Source: Hetaerina americana
Taxonomy: Eukaryota > Arthropoda > Insecta > Odonata > Calopterygidae
Length of the DNA: 64,000 nucleotides
NCBI GenBank assembly: GCA_022747635.1
Contig: JAKTNV010000027.1
Coordinates: forward strand, 1,714,001-1,778,000
Direction: 5' to 3'
A program made the position numbers and the translations under genes. Of this stretch, positions 46,346 through 57,215 are shown piece by piece (position 1 is the stretch's first letter; every line of letters starts with the position of its first letter). Below the pieces are notes generated by a model. The model had not been told where the DNA came from. It worked only from the letters and a program-made list of their open reading frames with translations, and made no database searches.

Positions 46346-48321
46346 AAAAATCCTAACACACGGTGCCACAAATTAAACCGTGGAGACCCTTGGAGAAACT
46401 AACTTAAATGTAGACATAATCGAAGCAATTAAGAATGTACATAAAAAGATCCTTGGGATATTTCGTGCAAAAAGCAAAAACATCGAGACTGCTCTCTTTC
46501 TCTCATATGGTTTAAATTCTATTTAGAACGAGTACTGTGAGGCGTAAAATAAGTTTCGCACTTTCGCAAAAGGAAATGCCGTTATTCCCAAACGTTAATC
46601 CCTATATTCTGGCGAATGAACATACATAAAAAACAGGCTAGCCTAGAGGGTAAAGATGTGTAGCAGGTGGTCAGAATAGTTAAAATTGTTAATATCTGTG
46701 ATTAATGTAATATGCACATATATACGGTAAAAACTGACCAATCACTCTTATAAATATCATTGACATCATTAAATGGTCTTCAGCTGTGGCATTAAATCTA
46801 AGAAACTATCGGCTCCATCGTACCAGCACGGCTGTCCTCATCACACCCACATGCTTCCTCGGTTGCCATCTATCGTAAGAGACATCGACCACATTCATTC
46901 TCTACGCATCTTTCATTTGTTACTTTTTGGCGACTTGCCTTTCTATACCGTCTTGTCCCCGATATGTCCGATAAGGATATTTCTTTTCCATTCAGAGCTA
47001 TCGTTAGACTATTGCCTTGTCCTATTCTTAGTAGAACATCTTCCTCAGTCATTCAATCCTTTCATTTGCCCTTCATCAATCGCCTTTAGCAGATCCATTT
47101 TTCTGAGACTCCAATCCTTTCCCTTCTGTCACTCCCATCACCACTTGCCTTACTACGCAGAGGGGTACTCACTCATTATTTGACGAAATGTTGTCTTACT
47201 TCCAGGCTTTCTCTGCCGATTGAAAATGGATTTTTCTTCTGGAAGATAAATTTGTATGCCATAGCTATTAGAAATTACTTATGGAACACTGTGAAAATGT
47301 AATAGGAAGATAAAATTGTCGTAGTTCTTCATTTTTTGGGCCTTACTTAGGTTGTGCTCAAATTGTTCCAAACGTCACCGTATGAGTTATTGATTTAAAA
47401 ATTACGAGATCGTAAAACCAGTGTAGAAAAAAATGTCTTTCTAAATATGTATTTAGCATTCAAAGAGTGACAAAAAGAATTTAAATTAGTTGTTGTATTA
47501 ACAAATGAATTTACTTAGGAGTTGTATATCAATTGAAGTGACGGAAAAGCTCGATAATTGAAGATGACTAAATAAAATCGAAACTTAGGTCGAAATGTAT
47601 TTTATTAAACATGGAATATTGTATAATTATTTCCTATGAATCGATAGGGAAGTACTACAACAGATAGATTTCAAAAGAACCTTCGGAGTGTATTGACACG
47701 AAAAAAGGATAGAAATATTGGATGCATGTATTTTGAAACTGGATGTTTTGACGCAGATTAAGGGAAAGTGTGAAAGAGGATTCATATGCTGGAAAGACCC
47801 CAGATGCGATGCATTCAGCGCGCGCGCGATGGAAGGCGTGAATGCGAAAAATGTGAAAAGGGCAAAAGTTTACCGTTGTAATATAGAGTGGAGTAGCAGT
47901 TGAATATCAAACTGGTTCCAAAATAATGATGATTTAAATATGATTTTTCCTAGAAAACCAAAATAAACCAAATGAAATGGTCTCCAAATTTTCTGTTGAT
48001 GTTCCCATCTCATTAATTTTCATCTTGTTCATTCTAAATAAGGTTTTTCGCAGAGTGACGAAAAACCCGAAAGGATGAGACGAGGATAAAGACGGGTTTG
48101 TTTGAACACTGCGTTACGGAGAGGAGAATCTTGGATATTCAAGGAGGAGAAACGATAAGTTTAGGCATCTTACTTGGAAAGTATACACAATAATTCCACA
48201 TCGTAACTTGGGGAACTAATATAGCGTCATATTTGTGCTGATTAATTTGGGGAGCTTAGAAGAGATTTTTGGCAAGTTTTAGTTCATGGACTCATTCCAC
48301 TTGACTTTACCAGCTGGATAC
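46346..48321. other. 2 kb AT-rich intergenic
   Basis: No recognisable gene or element up to the 48322 palindrome. Confidence 0.4.
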
Positions 48322-48389
48322 TGGAATGAATATAAAAACCCAAAGCCGTACTCTTAAGAGTACGGCTATGGGTTTTTATATTCATTCCA
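48322..48389. repeat. 68-bp palindrome with no loop
   Basis: Two 34-base arms meet directly at 48355/48356 (CTCTT|AAGAG). They pair at 33 of 34 positions; each begins TGGAATGAATATAAAAACCC on its own strand. The single mismatch is A versus T next to AGCCGTACTC. Flanking DNA has no known element. Confidence 0.96.
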
Positions 48390-48630
48390 TTCATTCGGCC
48401 GTAGTACGTTCTATATCTCTTTATCAGCTGGATACTCTCAAAATTAATTATAATACTCCTTAATCAGCCGACTAACCGTCTAATTAGTGCAAATTATAAA
48501 AGTGCGTATGAATATAAATGTTGGGTTTTCTCTCCTTGGTTTGTTCGCCCCATTTGAAATATGTTTTGTGTAATGAGTTCCATGATCAATGATTTGGTTG
48601 TTCCTTTCTTGTTATTTTAAAATTATTTAA

Positions 48631-49406
48631 GAGGACTGTCAAGAAAATAGCTTACGTTTCGACCTAGCGTGGCGGCGAGTAGCGCCACCATATTGGTGTC
48701 TAAACATCCCTAGACTAAGTGCGCATCCTGCTGTGGTAGTGTGTGCAAACTATGATTCTTCTATTCTCTTTGCTCACATTGCAAACTGGTAAAATGTGCA
48801 CTTCAATAGAAAATCTCGCGAGTTGTAAAGTGCGATCTGTGATTAGGTTTATACTGGCAAAAAACCACTAGCCAATTGAAATTCACAGGCAACTTTGTGA
48901 AGTGTAGGCGGAGACGGAATAATGAGTGAAGGCGGAGTGAGGCATTGGTGCATTCAGTCTTAAAAATGGCCACAACACCAATGTTAATACCAGAGGAGGG
49001 CCGCAGTAGTCGGACTAGCCTTGTGAAACATGAACTGACCAAAGGCCAGTTTTTGGACATCGTGGACATTTGTCCGCTCACTCTTAAACCAACAACACTA
49101 CTGACGCAAAAAACTGTCAATCATAACTTAGTCGGTAAACAGCAAGAATATCCCGATAAATGTCATCAGCTTTGAAGTTTATGGTCAGTTAAAACCTTCC
49201 AGTTGTATTTTTCAATTTGACTCGCTACTGTAAACAAAAGAGAAGCGGCGCGGCTTTCCAAACTGCAGCTCGAGGCGTACTGCCTCCCTAGTGTATGTGC
49301 GTTTGTGTGTGGGTGTCTGTGTGTGTGTGTGTGTCAATACAGCAAACATTCGGCTCCCAACTACTTCGCTTGCTACAAGAAAACGTATGTTACTTTCTGG
49401 ACTTCC
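48631..49406. mobile_element. Chimeric head-to-head mariner, long copy
   Basis: The left part is an M3-type 5' end: GAGGACTGTCAAGAAAATAG, then SCKVRSVIRFILAKN, IMSEGGVRHWCIQ (about 48930-48970) and a SLVKHELT-like block, on the plus strand. The right part read on the minus strand from 49406 is an M4-type 5' end, including GGTTTTAACTGACCATAAAC and residues SERTNVHDVQK. Thus both halves code inward for the transposase N-terminus and no C-terminal half is present. A TG tract lies at 49300-49335. Confidence 0.82.
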
Positions 49407-50846
49407 AGTATTTTTTTAAAATGCTTTGTTCATTCGGAAATTTTTCAGTTTGCTAAGAATTCTTACATTCCTTTTGAAATCGCCTCTTCAAATTGATTTT
49501 CCTCCGAATGCTTTATTCTTCCCTTCGGCTACTCTCACGCCAGCCGCGACCACGGAGTCTCTCCCGATGGGCATCGTCTAGGAGCAGCTGCCTGTTTGCG
49601 ATCACCACCGGGTGTTGACTGGCATAATGCCTTTAGTAAAAGAGTAATTATGCGTTTAAGCTGCGCTCTATTAAACACCCATCCTGGTATTCTCGAGTGT
49701 TAAAAAGTCTCCGATCGGAAAATTCGTCAGGCATTAACACGGAAACCGAGCCCAACAAATTCATGCTAATTTCATATCGGCACCACCATTTACATTTTTA
49801 CATTCCACTGCAAAACGGCGACCGCTCTTGATGAAATAACCCTTATTTAATGCGCAATTGGAAATACGGTTCGCCTGGAGGGGTTAAGGGAGGGGATGGG
49901 GTCGGGTGAGAAACATACATAGCGGCGCCACTCCTTCGGGCTTTAATTCTCTCCAGTGTGACCCCAAAGCTGAAAGAAACACTCCACTCGCCACGAAAAC
50001 CCTCGTTTACATAATGGTACATATATTGCCACCAGATGGAGGCATGCATTTGAATAACCAGTTATTTTTCAAGAATTTTATTTAAAATGCTCGTCTCCAA
50101 CATAAGTGGGAAGTTGTGCGGGGAAACGCCGGCCCTGAATCGGGACTCGCACTTAGATTGGAAAAGGCGCTGATTCCTCTGGGGGAAAAAATTGCCTAAA
50201 TGGCAGTACATAGTATATCACTTGAAGCGGTCGGATGCGGCGATTTACGAACTTGTTCGAAAAACTCCGTAATTTTTGATGGATAATTTAAATCACGGTG
50301 TTATCTTTGGAAGGTTTTTATTTACTCGGATTATGAGCGATAAAAACACCGACGAACAAAATTATATGCTAAGATTTTCTGTGAAGACGATTTCAAGGAG
50401 AAATGTTTTTGCGCCATGGAAAAATCCTTGTACATATGTATATGCTAACCTAACTAAATGAATTTAAACCCTAAAGATTTATAATTTCATTAAATATTTA
50501 TGATCAGATCATTGCAGTTTATTGATGTGCTTGGATTCCATGGAACCTAATGTTATTCCCGTAGAAGGAAAAGAGTAAAACCCTTCGGGTAGTAATATTT
50601 GTGGAGAGAGTCTTTCCTTCCTACCTACCAACTATCTTCCATCCAATTCCCTGCTTGTCCAACATTTACCCTTCTATCACAGTGTTTAAGCATCATACTC
50701 CATTGTTAAAAGAGGGCTTTGTGACGCTATCATACCATAATGTCTGTATACAATGATCAATCTTATAATAATCCCCTCATATTTATACGACAATCGGACG
50801 ATGTTAACTATGCTTCCAATTATATTTTTCCCTCGAACCCGCTCAC
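49407..50846. other. Intergenic, nothing recognised
   Basis: AT-rich with a modest GC rise near 49530-49600 and 49850-49990; no domain seen. Confidence 0.4.
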
Positions 50847-51631
50847 GAGGTTCGTCCGGAGAGTAACTCCCGTTTGCATGTAGTGAGCGAAGTAGTGGGG
50901 GGAGCCGAATGTTTGCTGTATTGACACGCACACACACACGCACTCGCACATACACTAGGGAGGCAGTACGCCTCGAGCTGCAGTGTTTGGACGGCCGTGC
51001 CGCTTGTCGTTTGTTTACTGTAGCGAGTCAAATTGAACAATACGATTGGGAATCCTACCAAATGTAAAATCCGTTCAGTGGCAAGGTTTTAACTGACAAT
51101 AAACTTCAAAGCTGCTGACATTCATCGGGATAGTCTTGCTTTGCATCCACTAAGTGATGATTGGCAGTGGGTGCGTCATTAGTGTTACTAGCTACAGAGT
51201 GAACGGACAGATGTCCATGACGAAGTGGCTGCCTGTCTTTGGTGAACAGTGGGCTGCTCCAGAAAATTGACGAAATAGTTCGTCAAAAATGGCGTTTTGC
51301 GATATCTGAGTTCTTTGTAAAGTTTTTCACAGTTTTCGAGGAGTCTGCTGTAAGTCATTCTGGCTAAAACGTGTGGATATCACAAGTCCTGTGTATCACA
51401 AACTCCAAGATACCGTCATCGGCTGGCTGCGAACTCCCGCGGCAGAATTTCATGCTGAGGAAATTTCTCAACTAGTTACAGTGATATAGCAAATACTTAT
51501 ATTTGCTCAGCGAGTACGTGGAAAAAATGATTTAGGGATGTGCAGTTATGAGTTGTAAATAATTAATTTTCAGTATCTATTCCGGTGTTTTTTATTAAAG
51601 CCTAACGGAGATTATTTTCTGGACAGACCCC
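50847..51631 (+). mobile_element. M4 mariner, decayed
   Basis: Left end GAGGTTCGTCCGGAGAGTAA and right end TTATTTTCTGGACAGACC. The plus strand encodes, across frameshifts, SERTDVHDEV, SLVNSGLLQKIDEIVRQKWR and FAISEFF (about 51203-51315), then DTVIGWLRTPAAEFHAEEIS (51411-51470) and SEYVEK (about 51513-51530) at the C-terminus. The central DDE residues are missing. A CA tract occurs at 50920-50955. Confidence 0.85.
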
Positions 51632-52210
51632 CAGTAGATTTCCTACGCGTGCTTTGTAAAATATTTCGAGAAAAATTAAAATCCTCTCTCACGAAAAACT
51701 ACGGCAGAGCTAAGGTTTTCGGCGATTGACAAAAAATAATTAAAAATTTCTCCCCCGCGTTTTAACAGTTTTTATAATATAAAAACTGTCGATTGCAACA
51801 CGGCGAACGTTCCACTTCCCAAACCTAAAAAAAAAAATGCGATACGCCGAAACATTCTTTCCCACTCTGTGAGAATTCCCGGAATTCCCTTAATGACGCC
51901 AGAGCGAGCAGCAACCTCCCCCCTCCCTCCCCACCTCCCACGCCCCTTCATTAACGCCTCCTCTCTCAGGCAGCGGAGAGAGACAATGGATCAGAAAGAT
52001 CAGCCGTCCCATTTCTCAAAAGCCCTCGCTCCGACGTCCTTCACAATTATGAGAGCAAGGCAATAAATATGTACACTTTTGCTCACGTTTTAAATTATGT
52101 ACGCACATGCGTCTACACGCACATTCCCGGGAAAGTTTGGAAGGTGGTGGCACAGGGAATGCTGAAATATTTGTCTGATTGAAGGATGAAATAGACACGT
52201 GCACTCTACG
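51632..52210. other. Intergenic with a small hairpin
   Basis: ACAGTTTTTATA at about 51769 faces TATAAAAACTGT across a few bases. The rest is AT-rich, with a CpG-rich patch near 51900-51990. Confidence 0.45.
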
Positions 52211-52795
52211 TACAAGGTTTGTATGAAAAGTATCGGTGACAAATTTTTCCTGATACGCGTGCGTCAAGTGCTGAATTCAGACCATTGGTTGCTAAGTGTT
52301 CGCATGGTTGCAGATCGTATTATTGGCATTTTTAAGATGCAAGTGTACAGCATCATCACTGCTAATTTGCTGATTCGGAAGGCCTGCGCTAAACTCGTCC
52401 CGTAGTTCTTGACGGACGACCAAGAGCAGGGACAAGAGTATCTGCTTGCGAGTACCTGCCACAACGACATCGCGACGATTCCCCAACTCCATTACAGTCC
52501 CGACGTGACACCAGCAGACTATTTACTATTCCCGAAAGTGAAATCATCCATCCCTCAAAAGACCGTGCCATGGTTTTCTCCGTGCCTCAAAGAAGCTTGG
52601 ACGAGTACCCTTAAGAGTACCCTCATCCGGAATCGGCTTACCGGAAGGGAGCCTTCGATTCGTGCAAAAGCCGCTGGCAAAAGTGTGTCGACGCTCAAGG
52701 GAAGGAGTACTATGAAGAACGTTAAGAGGCATTTTGGTATTATCTGAAATAAATCAATGTTGCTAAAACTTTTTCCGATACTTTTTATACTTGTA
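52211..52795 (+). mobile_element. M2 mariner deletion derivative, copy j
   Basis: Start TACAAGGTTTGTATGAAAAG followed by TATCGGTGAC and end TTCCGATACTTTTTATACTT are the best-preserved ends of the family. After the join, one frame reads DIATIPQLHYSPDVTPADYL and LFPKVKSS (about 52469-52550), the mariner block containing the third catalytic aspartate. The C-terminal block KSVSTLKG (shifted) follows. Confidence 0.92.
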
Positions 52796-53569
52796 TATCG
52801 TCATCATCACGATTTGAAAACTAAGATTGAAGTTGTCCGCAAACCATCCCTTTTTCCATTCCCCCATGCTTACTTCCCAGGATACGCTCTGATGGCTTCT
52901 CTTCTGTCCCGCTCGTTCCTTCGTCCACACAGACGCATTGGTGCCTTCCCCCTCGTGGCTCCCGTCAACCCCCTTATTATGTTCTCTTCTCCCCTCCGCT
53001 TTGTCTCCGACAATCCATTTTCCCTCGAGGTTTACCGAATCCATCTCGTTCTTCCCTTCCTTATGGCCCTTCATATTATATTTTCCTTATCCCGTCTTCT
53101 CAGTACCCCTACCCTTCTGATACCCTTTGACCGTTTGATCTTCAGCATACGTACGCCTTCGGCACGCCAGAATTTGAAGGATTTCATCTTCCTCTTGCCT
53201 GGTGTTCCATTAGTTTGTCTCCCATACACAGGTACCTCCCTCCTGTGATTCTCTTCCTTTTATTTTCCTGCTTCCCTGTCATCTAAAGTTACATTTTTCT
53301 GCCCGATACGTACTTGTATCGGGCAGAAATATTGTTGTATGTAATCGGCAATCAGTTGGTCCTTTAAGATTACATGTAGTTACGCTTTAATTTATTTGCA
53401 GACATCGATTTGTAACCTCGATATACTATGTTATTGTCATGAATTAATTGATCAAAATTTAGACTGGAATCGTGATGATTTTACGATGCTTCATAACCAC
53501 TTTTGATTAATTTTATAGATAAATAATATCAATGCCGAAATAAATTAGCTCAAATATAGGTCGCGTCAA
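52796..53569. other. Intergenic with a hairpin
   Basis: A 163-codon plus-strand frame (from 52757) starts inside the M2 end and has no recognisable domain. A 14-bp perfect hairpin lies at 53296-53329. Confidence 0.4.
53296..53329. repeat. 14-bp perfect hairpin
   Basis: TTTCTGCCCGATAC (53296-53309) and its exact complement (53316-53329) flank GTACTT. No T-run follows in a transcribed gene, so a terminator role is not supported. Confidence 0.93.
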
Positions 53570-54000
53570 AAATGAATGTATTGGAAGAGGTGTTGGGTTT
53601 TAGTGGATGAGGAAACAGGATTGCTCACAGAAATAATGAGGCAAGAAAAATTGATGAAAATCATCGATAGTAGGATGTTGAAGACTGTGTTAGAGGGAGG
53701 AATGCTAGGCAAGCGAGGAAGGGGGAGGAATAGGATAGGGATGTTCATCTACATCTACACAATACCATGAAAGCCACCGCAGAGGCGAGTAAAGGGGGCT
53801 GTTAGGGCACCACCCGTAAAAGGGAATATGGTTGAGTGTATTGTAGAGAATGCTAGACGAAATGAAGGGAGGATCGAAATCGAAGAGGGTCTTATTGTAG
53901 TGCAGAATTTTGAGCTGTGCTTTGATAGGGCAATATTTTTATTTGATAGACATGTTCATTCACAACGTACCTTAACCAGTAGATTACCAGTAATAATGTT
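53570..54000 (+). mobile_element. RTE-like LINE fragment F with an insert
   Basis: Residues GLLTEIMRQEKLMKIIDSRM and LEGGMLGKRGRGRNRIGM (53620-53743) match the C-terminal linker of copy B. The frame resumes at 53850 with LDEMKGGSK. The 3' end CTTAACCAGTAGATTACCAG is at 53970-53990. It is 5'-truncated and interrupted by an unrelated insert at 53744-53849. Confidence 0.85.
53744..53849. repeat. 106-bp short repeat inserted in LINE F
   Basis: Begins TTCATCTACATCTACACAAT followed by ACC, then GCCACCGCAGAGGCGAGTAA. It interrupts the LINE between GGGATG and ATGCTAGACG. Similar CATCTACACAATACC sequence is present on the minus strand at 57573-57640. I associate this motif with a widespread arthropod repeat, from memory only; its class is unknown to me. 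Confidence 0.65.
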
Positions 54001-54744
54001 CCTATAATTTCCGTTTCCCTCTCTCGCCAGATGACTGGATTGCCTTGCAACCGTATCTCACCTCTTTCTTGGAGGATGAGTAATGAGTTCAAAATAGAGT
54101 CGACAAGGAGGTAATAGGATTGATCGTGGGATTTATGTGAGTAGGGAATAAGACCAGCCTATTTAAACCTTAAGTCATCGTGGAAACTTTGGATTATTTA
54201 CCCTTCTTTGCTTCGGCGTAACTCGGAAAGATATCGATTGGGTAGAAGTCCATCGTACTTTACCAATTTTGGTGGATTATATTTGTGATCCCGCGACATT
54301 GAAATGCGAATGTAAATCGTTTGAATGTTTCTCCAGGAAGTTTTAGTCAGTGTAGAAAAGAAACACAAACCCGTGGGAATATTGTCCAAAATTTTCGTTT
54401 TTGTCGACGTCAGGGAGAAGTGAATTCATTTCAACTCAAATTGCTTCCGTTGAATATATCACTTGTTTCACCAATATAATTAATTTCAATTTCATCATAG
54501 CTAATACTTTCATAAACAATTCGATACTAATCTGCCGAACGATTCCTCGAAATACACGAAGAAGGCACAGGCACCATATATTATCATGAACTATGTTATT
54601 TCTATCTAGTCCTTATTTAATGAAGCAAGAGCCTTTTACGTGATACCCCCATCTTCCAAAAACTAAAAATTTTCTTTGCTACAATATTCATATTATCTAT
54701 TAAATTCTAGCTTAGATTTGACTCCGGGCCCCACCTCTGCGAGA
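54001..54744. other. AT-rich intergenic
   Basis: Nothing recognised. Confidence 0.4.
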
Positions 54745-55010
54745 GACTTCCCTGATTTCCTGTGATTAATTATTGCTTTCCCAGCGGCAGTCCCTTTCTT
54801 CCCATAACATTTCTAAAACATCATCGTTTGCCTGCCTTTACACTTCATTTAATATTTACCATTCATCCCCGCATCTACATCTCAAAATCCTCCAATCTAC
54901 GCTTTTTCTTCTGTTTCAGTGACAAAGTTCCTGATTCTAAGAGAACCTCACTCAGTATTCAAGTTTACATTAGCATTTTCTTTGAGTCTTCGCAAAAGTC
55001 ATCCCCTCTT
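54745..55010 (-). mobile_element. RTE-like LINE fragment H
   Basis: On the minus strand near 54990-54860 residues resemble the KTLIWSV...RRLEAFEMWVW block in broken frames (ETEEKA-IGGF-DVDAGMNGKY). It is strongly diverged and among the oldest LINE pieces here. Confidence 0.5.
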
Positions 55011-56534
55011 CAAGTATGTGTCTCGTATGTATTAAAAACAATTTAAAATAAATTTTACAATTTAAAATAATCATACATTAAACCTGTGATACGGAATCCA
55101 TGATTCAAACAAATAATAACAGGTTCGCTAATCTTATGTCCTTAAATCAAAGATTTCGTTCATCTAATGTTTTTAAATTAGAGATTGTTTTCCGTTCATG
55201 AATTAATGGTAGAAATAATCAGAGATAAGGGATAAATCACGGATTTACCAATCTGTGATTTTGTTGATACAATATTATTCCGTAAATATTTGTTGATAAT
55301 GAATACCAGCCATAGTTTCCTTGATATTGATTGGGTGGAAGATATATGCTCCTAAATAGAGACTTTATTCAATTTATTATAGTTTACCCATCAGTTATAT
55401 ATACGGCAAAAACAGCAACTGTTTACAGTGTTCCATATAAATGCAAAATCTAAGATGGCGTGTTTCTTGGCAATGCCAATTTAAATTGATTCAACGCACC
55501 AACAGACAGTGAGGCAGCTTTAGCGATTGCTGGCCAGCTCGAACGTGAACAGAAAAGTTCGCGGTCATCCTCGTGCACTAAATACACGTGATGTTTAATG
55601 TAGCTTAAAGTTTTAGTGACAGCACTTTCTTTAGAAGGATGGAAACAACTGTGCTATTCATATGCGTGTAATGCATGTCATATATTAAACCTCATTCTTA
55701 TCATATTAATAGAGATACATAATTTATCATGAATTAGAAAATAATGTATATAAGCGTTATAGTTATAGGAAAAAGTTAACCATTAATAAATAATTCAGTT
55801 TTTCCTCCTGATAAATTGTACGCCACGTCGCACAAGAGTCCTAAGTCCCCAAAACCTGGCCAAAGTGAGCAAAATGAAATCCTTACATAAGTGGTTTTAA
55901 CGATAGAATTGACAAGAGTAAAGGTTCCTGAGCATGAAACCGCCACAAGTAGGTATTAGCTTACACACCTGCCGTGTTTCGTGTTTCGATTGAAATCGAA
56001 AAATTACCTCCGAGTAGGCAGAAAGTGAATGGCGCGGAATGCAGAAAACGTCCATTGAAAATCACTGCCAATTACTTCCTAAAAGGCCAAAATTTATTTT
56101 GAAAAATGGAATCACCAGAGAAATTAAGAGTTTTTAATTTCTTAGATTAGAATTTTAAATATTTTACTAATTTTTTATTAAAATAACAACAAAAAGTATG
56201 CTAATTTTAAGCTGAACAAGACGTTTGACCTCGAAAACAACCAAAAATCCCGAATAATTCTGATGAATGCTTTGTACCAAATGGCTCAAAATTTAATTAA
56301 TTCAATATGGTAAAAATTAAAACCTATAATTTTCATAATAAGTTAGTTAGAGTGCTTAATTAGTTGAATTCTGTGCCCCATACCGAGTGCGCGCCTGCAA
56401 GTGGTCTCTCAACTTCTTATTTCTCTTACCCTATCGACAATTCCTTAGCACTATTCTGGGATTACTAGTTGCTAATATAGGCCCTTAGAAACCATTTTGC
56501 AACATATGTTTATTATTTGTTGTAGTTAAATTCA
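55011..56534. other. AT-rich intergenic
   Basis: Nothing recognised in 1.5 kb. Confidence 0.4.
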
Positions 56535-57215
56535 CCTGTGATTATATTGGCGATTTTGGCACGTCCAGATTGGATATGATGAAGTTTGGAGTCGTCCCAT
56601 TGTAATTGAAAACTTACAAAATGGTTTATCCCCTTTGCATGCACTACTTAGATTTTATGAATGTTTGTTAGATTTATCATACAAATTACAAATGCAAGGA
56701 AGTGGCAGGTCGGGCAGACAGTGGCAGAATATGAAGTTGTCATCGCCCTCAAGCAGTCGATCTAAGATCGTTCCAGCTAGAAATTGGCGTGAAAGTCGAC
56801 AAACCGAAACCCGCCAGTCCTGGAAACAGCCATGATAGGAACACTGCTTGGCGGTTTGTCCCGGACCCTGCCAAGACATCATCTATTCCTGGGGTCTAAT
56901 ACGAGGATTCCGCATAGTGCTAGAGACCTTGTGTTGTCGATTGCATATGGACCACGAGATCCATAAATTTGCGATTGAAACCGACCGCAAATATAACGGA
57001 ACTATACGGCTGGTATTATGTGCCCACAAGGTGTTTGTGCACGGTGGGGAACCCTTATGGAACATGCAGTGTTGCCCTTCAGACATCAATTCACGAAATG
57101 AGCGCAGGAGGCAACTAACAGAAATTTTCGAGAACACTATTCTCAAAGAATCTGTCAGGAGCGTAGATAGAAGGAATAGGGTAGAGTCTGAAATTTACTG
57201 TGATTAAAGCTTCCA
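56535..57215 (+). pseudogene. Decayed member of an unknown repeat-type protein family
   Basis: Across two or three frames the plus strand reads LHALLRFYECLLDLSYKLQM (56638-56697), GVKVDKPKPAGPGNSHDGNT and ARRF (56785-56860), RIVLETLCCRLHMDHEIHKF and AIETDRKY (56908-57000), TELYGWYYVP-like residues in a shifted frame and MEHAVLP (about 57060). I recall this order from an uncharacterised family recurring in arthropod and hydrozoan genomes, perhaps transposon-borne, but cannot name it or its activity. Frameshifts show it is not a working gene. Its GC content is higher than the flanks. Confidence 0.6.

Noticed and set aside
52757..53248. 163-codon plus frame starting at the M2 copy j end
   Set aside because: Starts inside a transposon terminus, is rich in S/P/F/L from C/T-rich DNA and shows no family resemblance.
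53296..53329. Hairpin as a transcription terminator
   Set aside because: Context is eukaryotic intergenic DNA without a gene upstream or a T-run.
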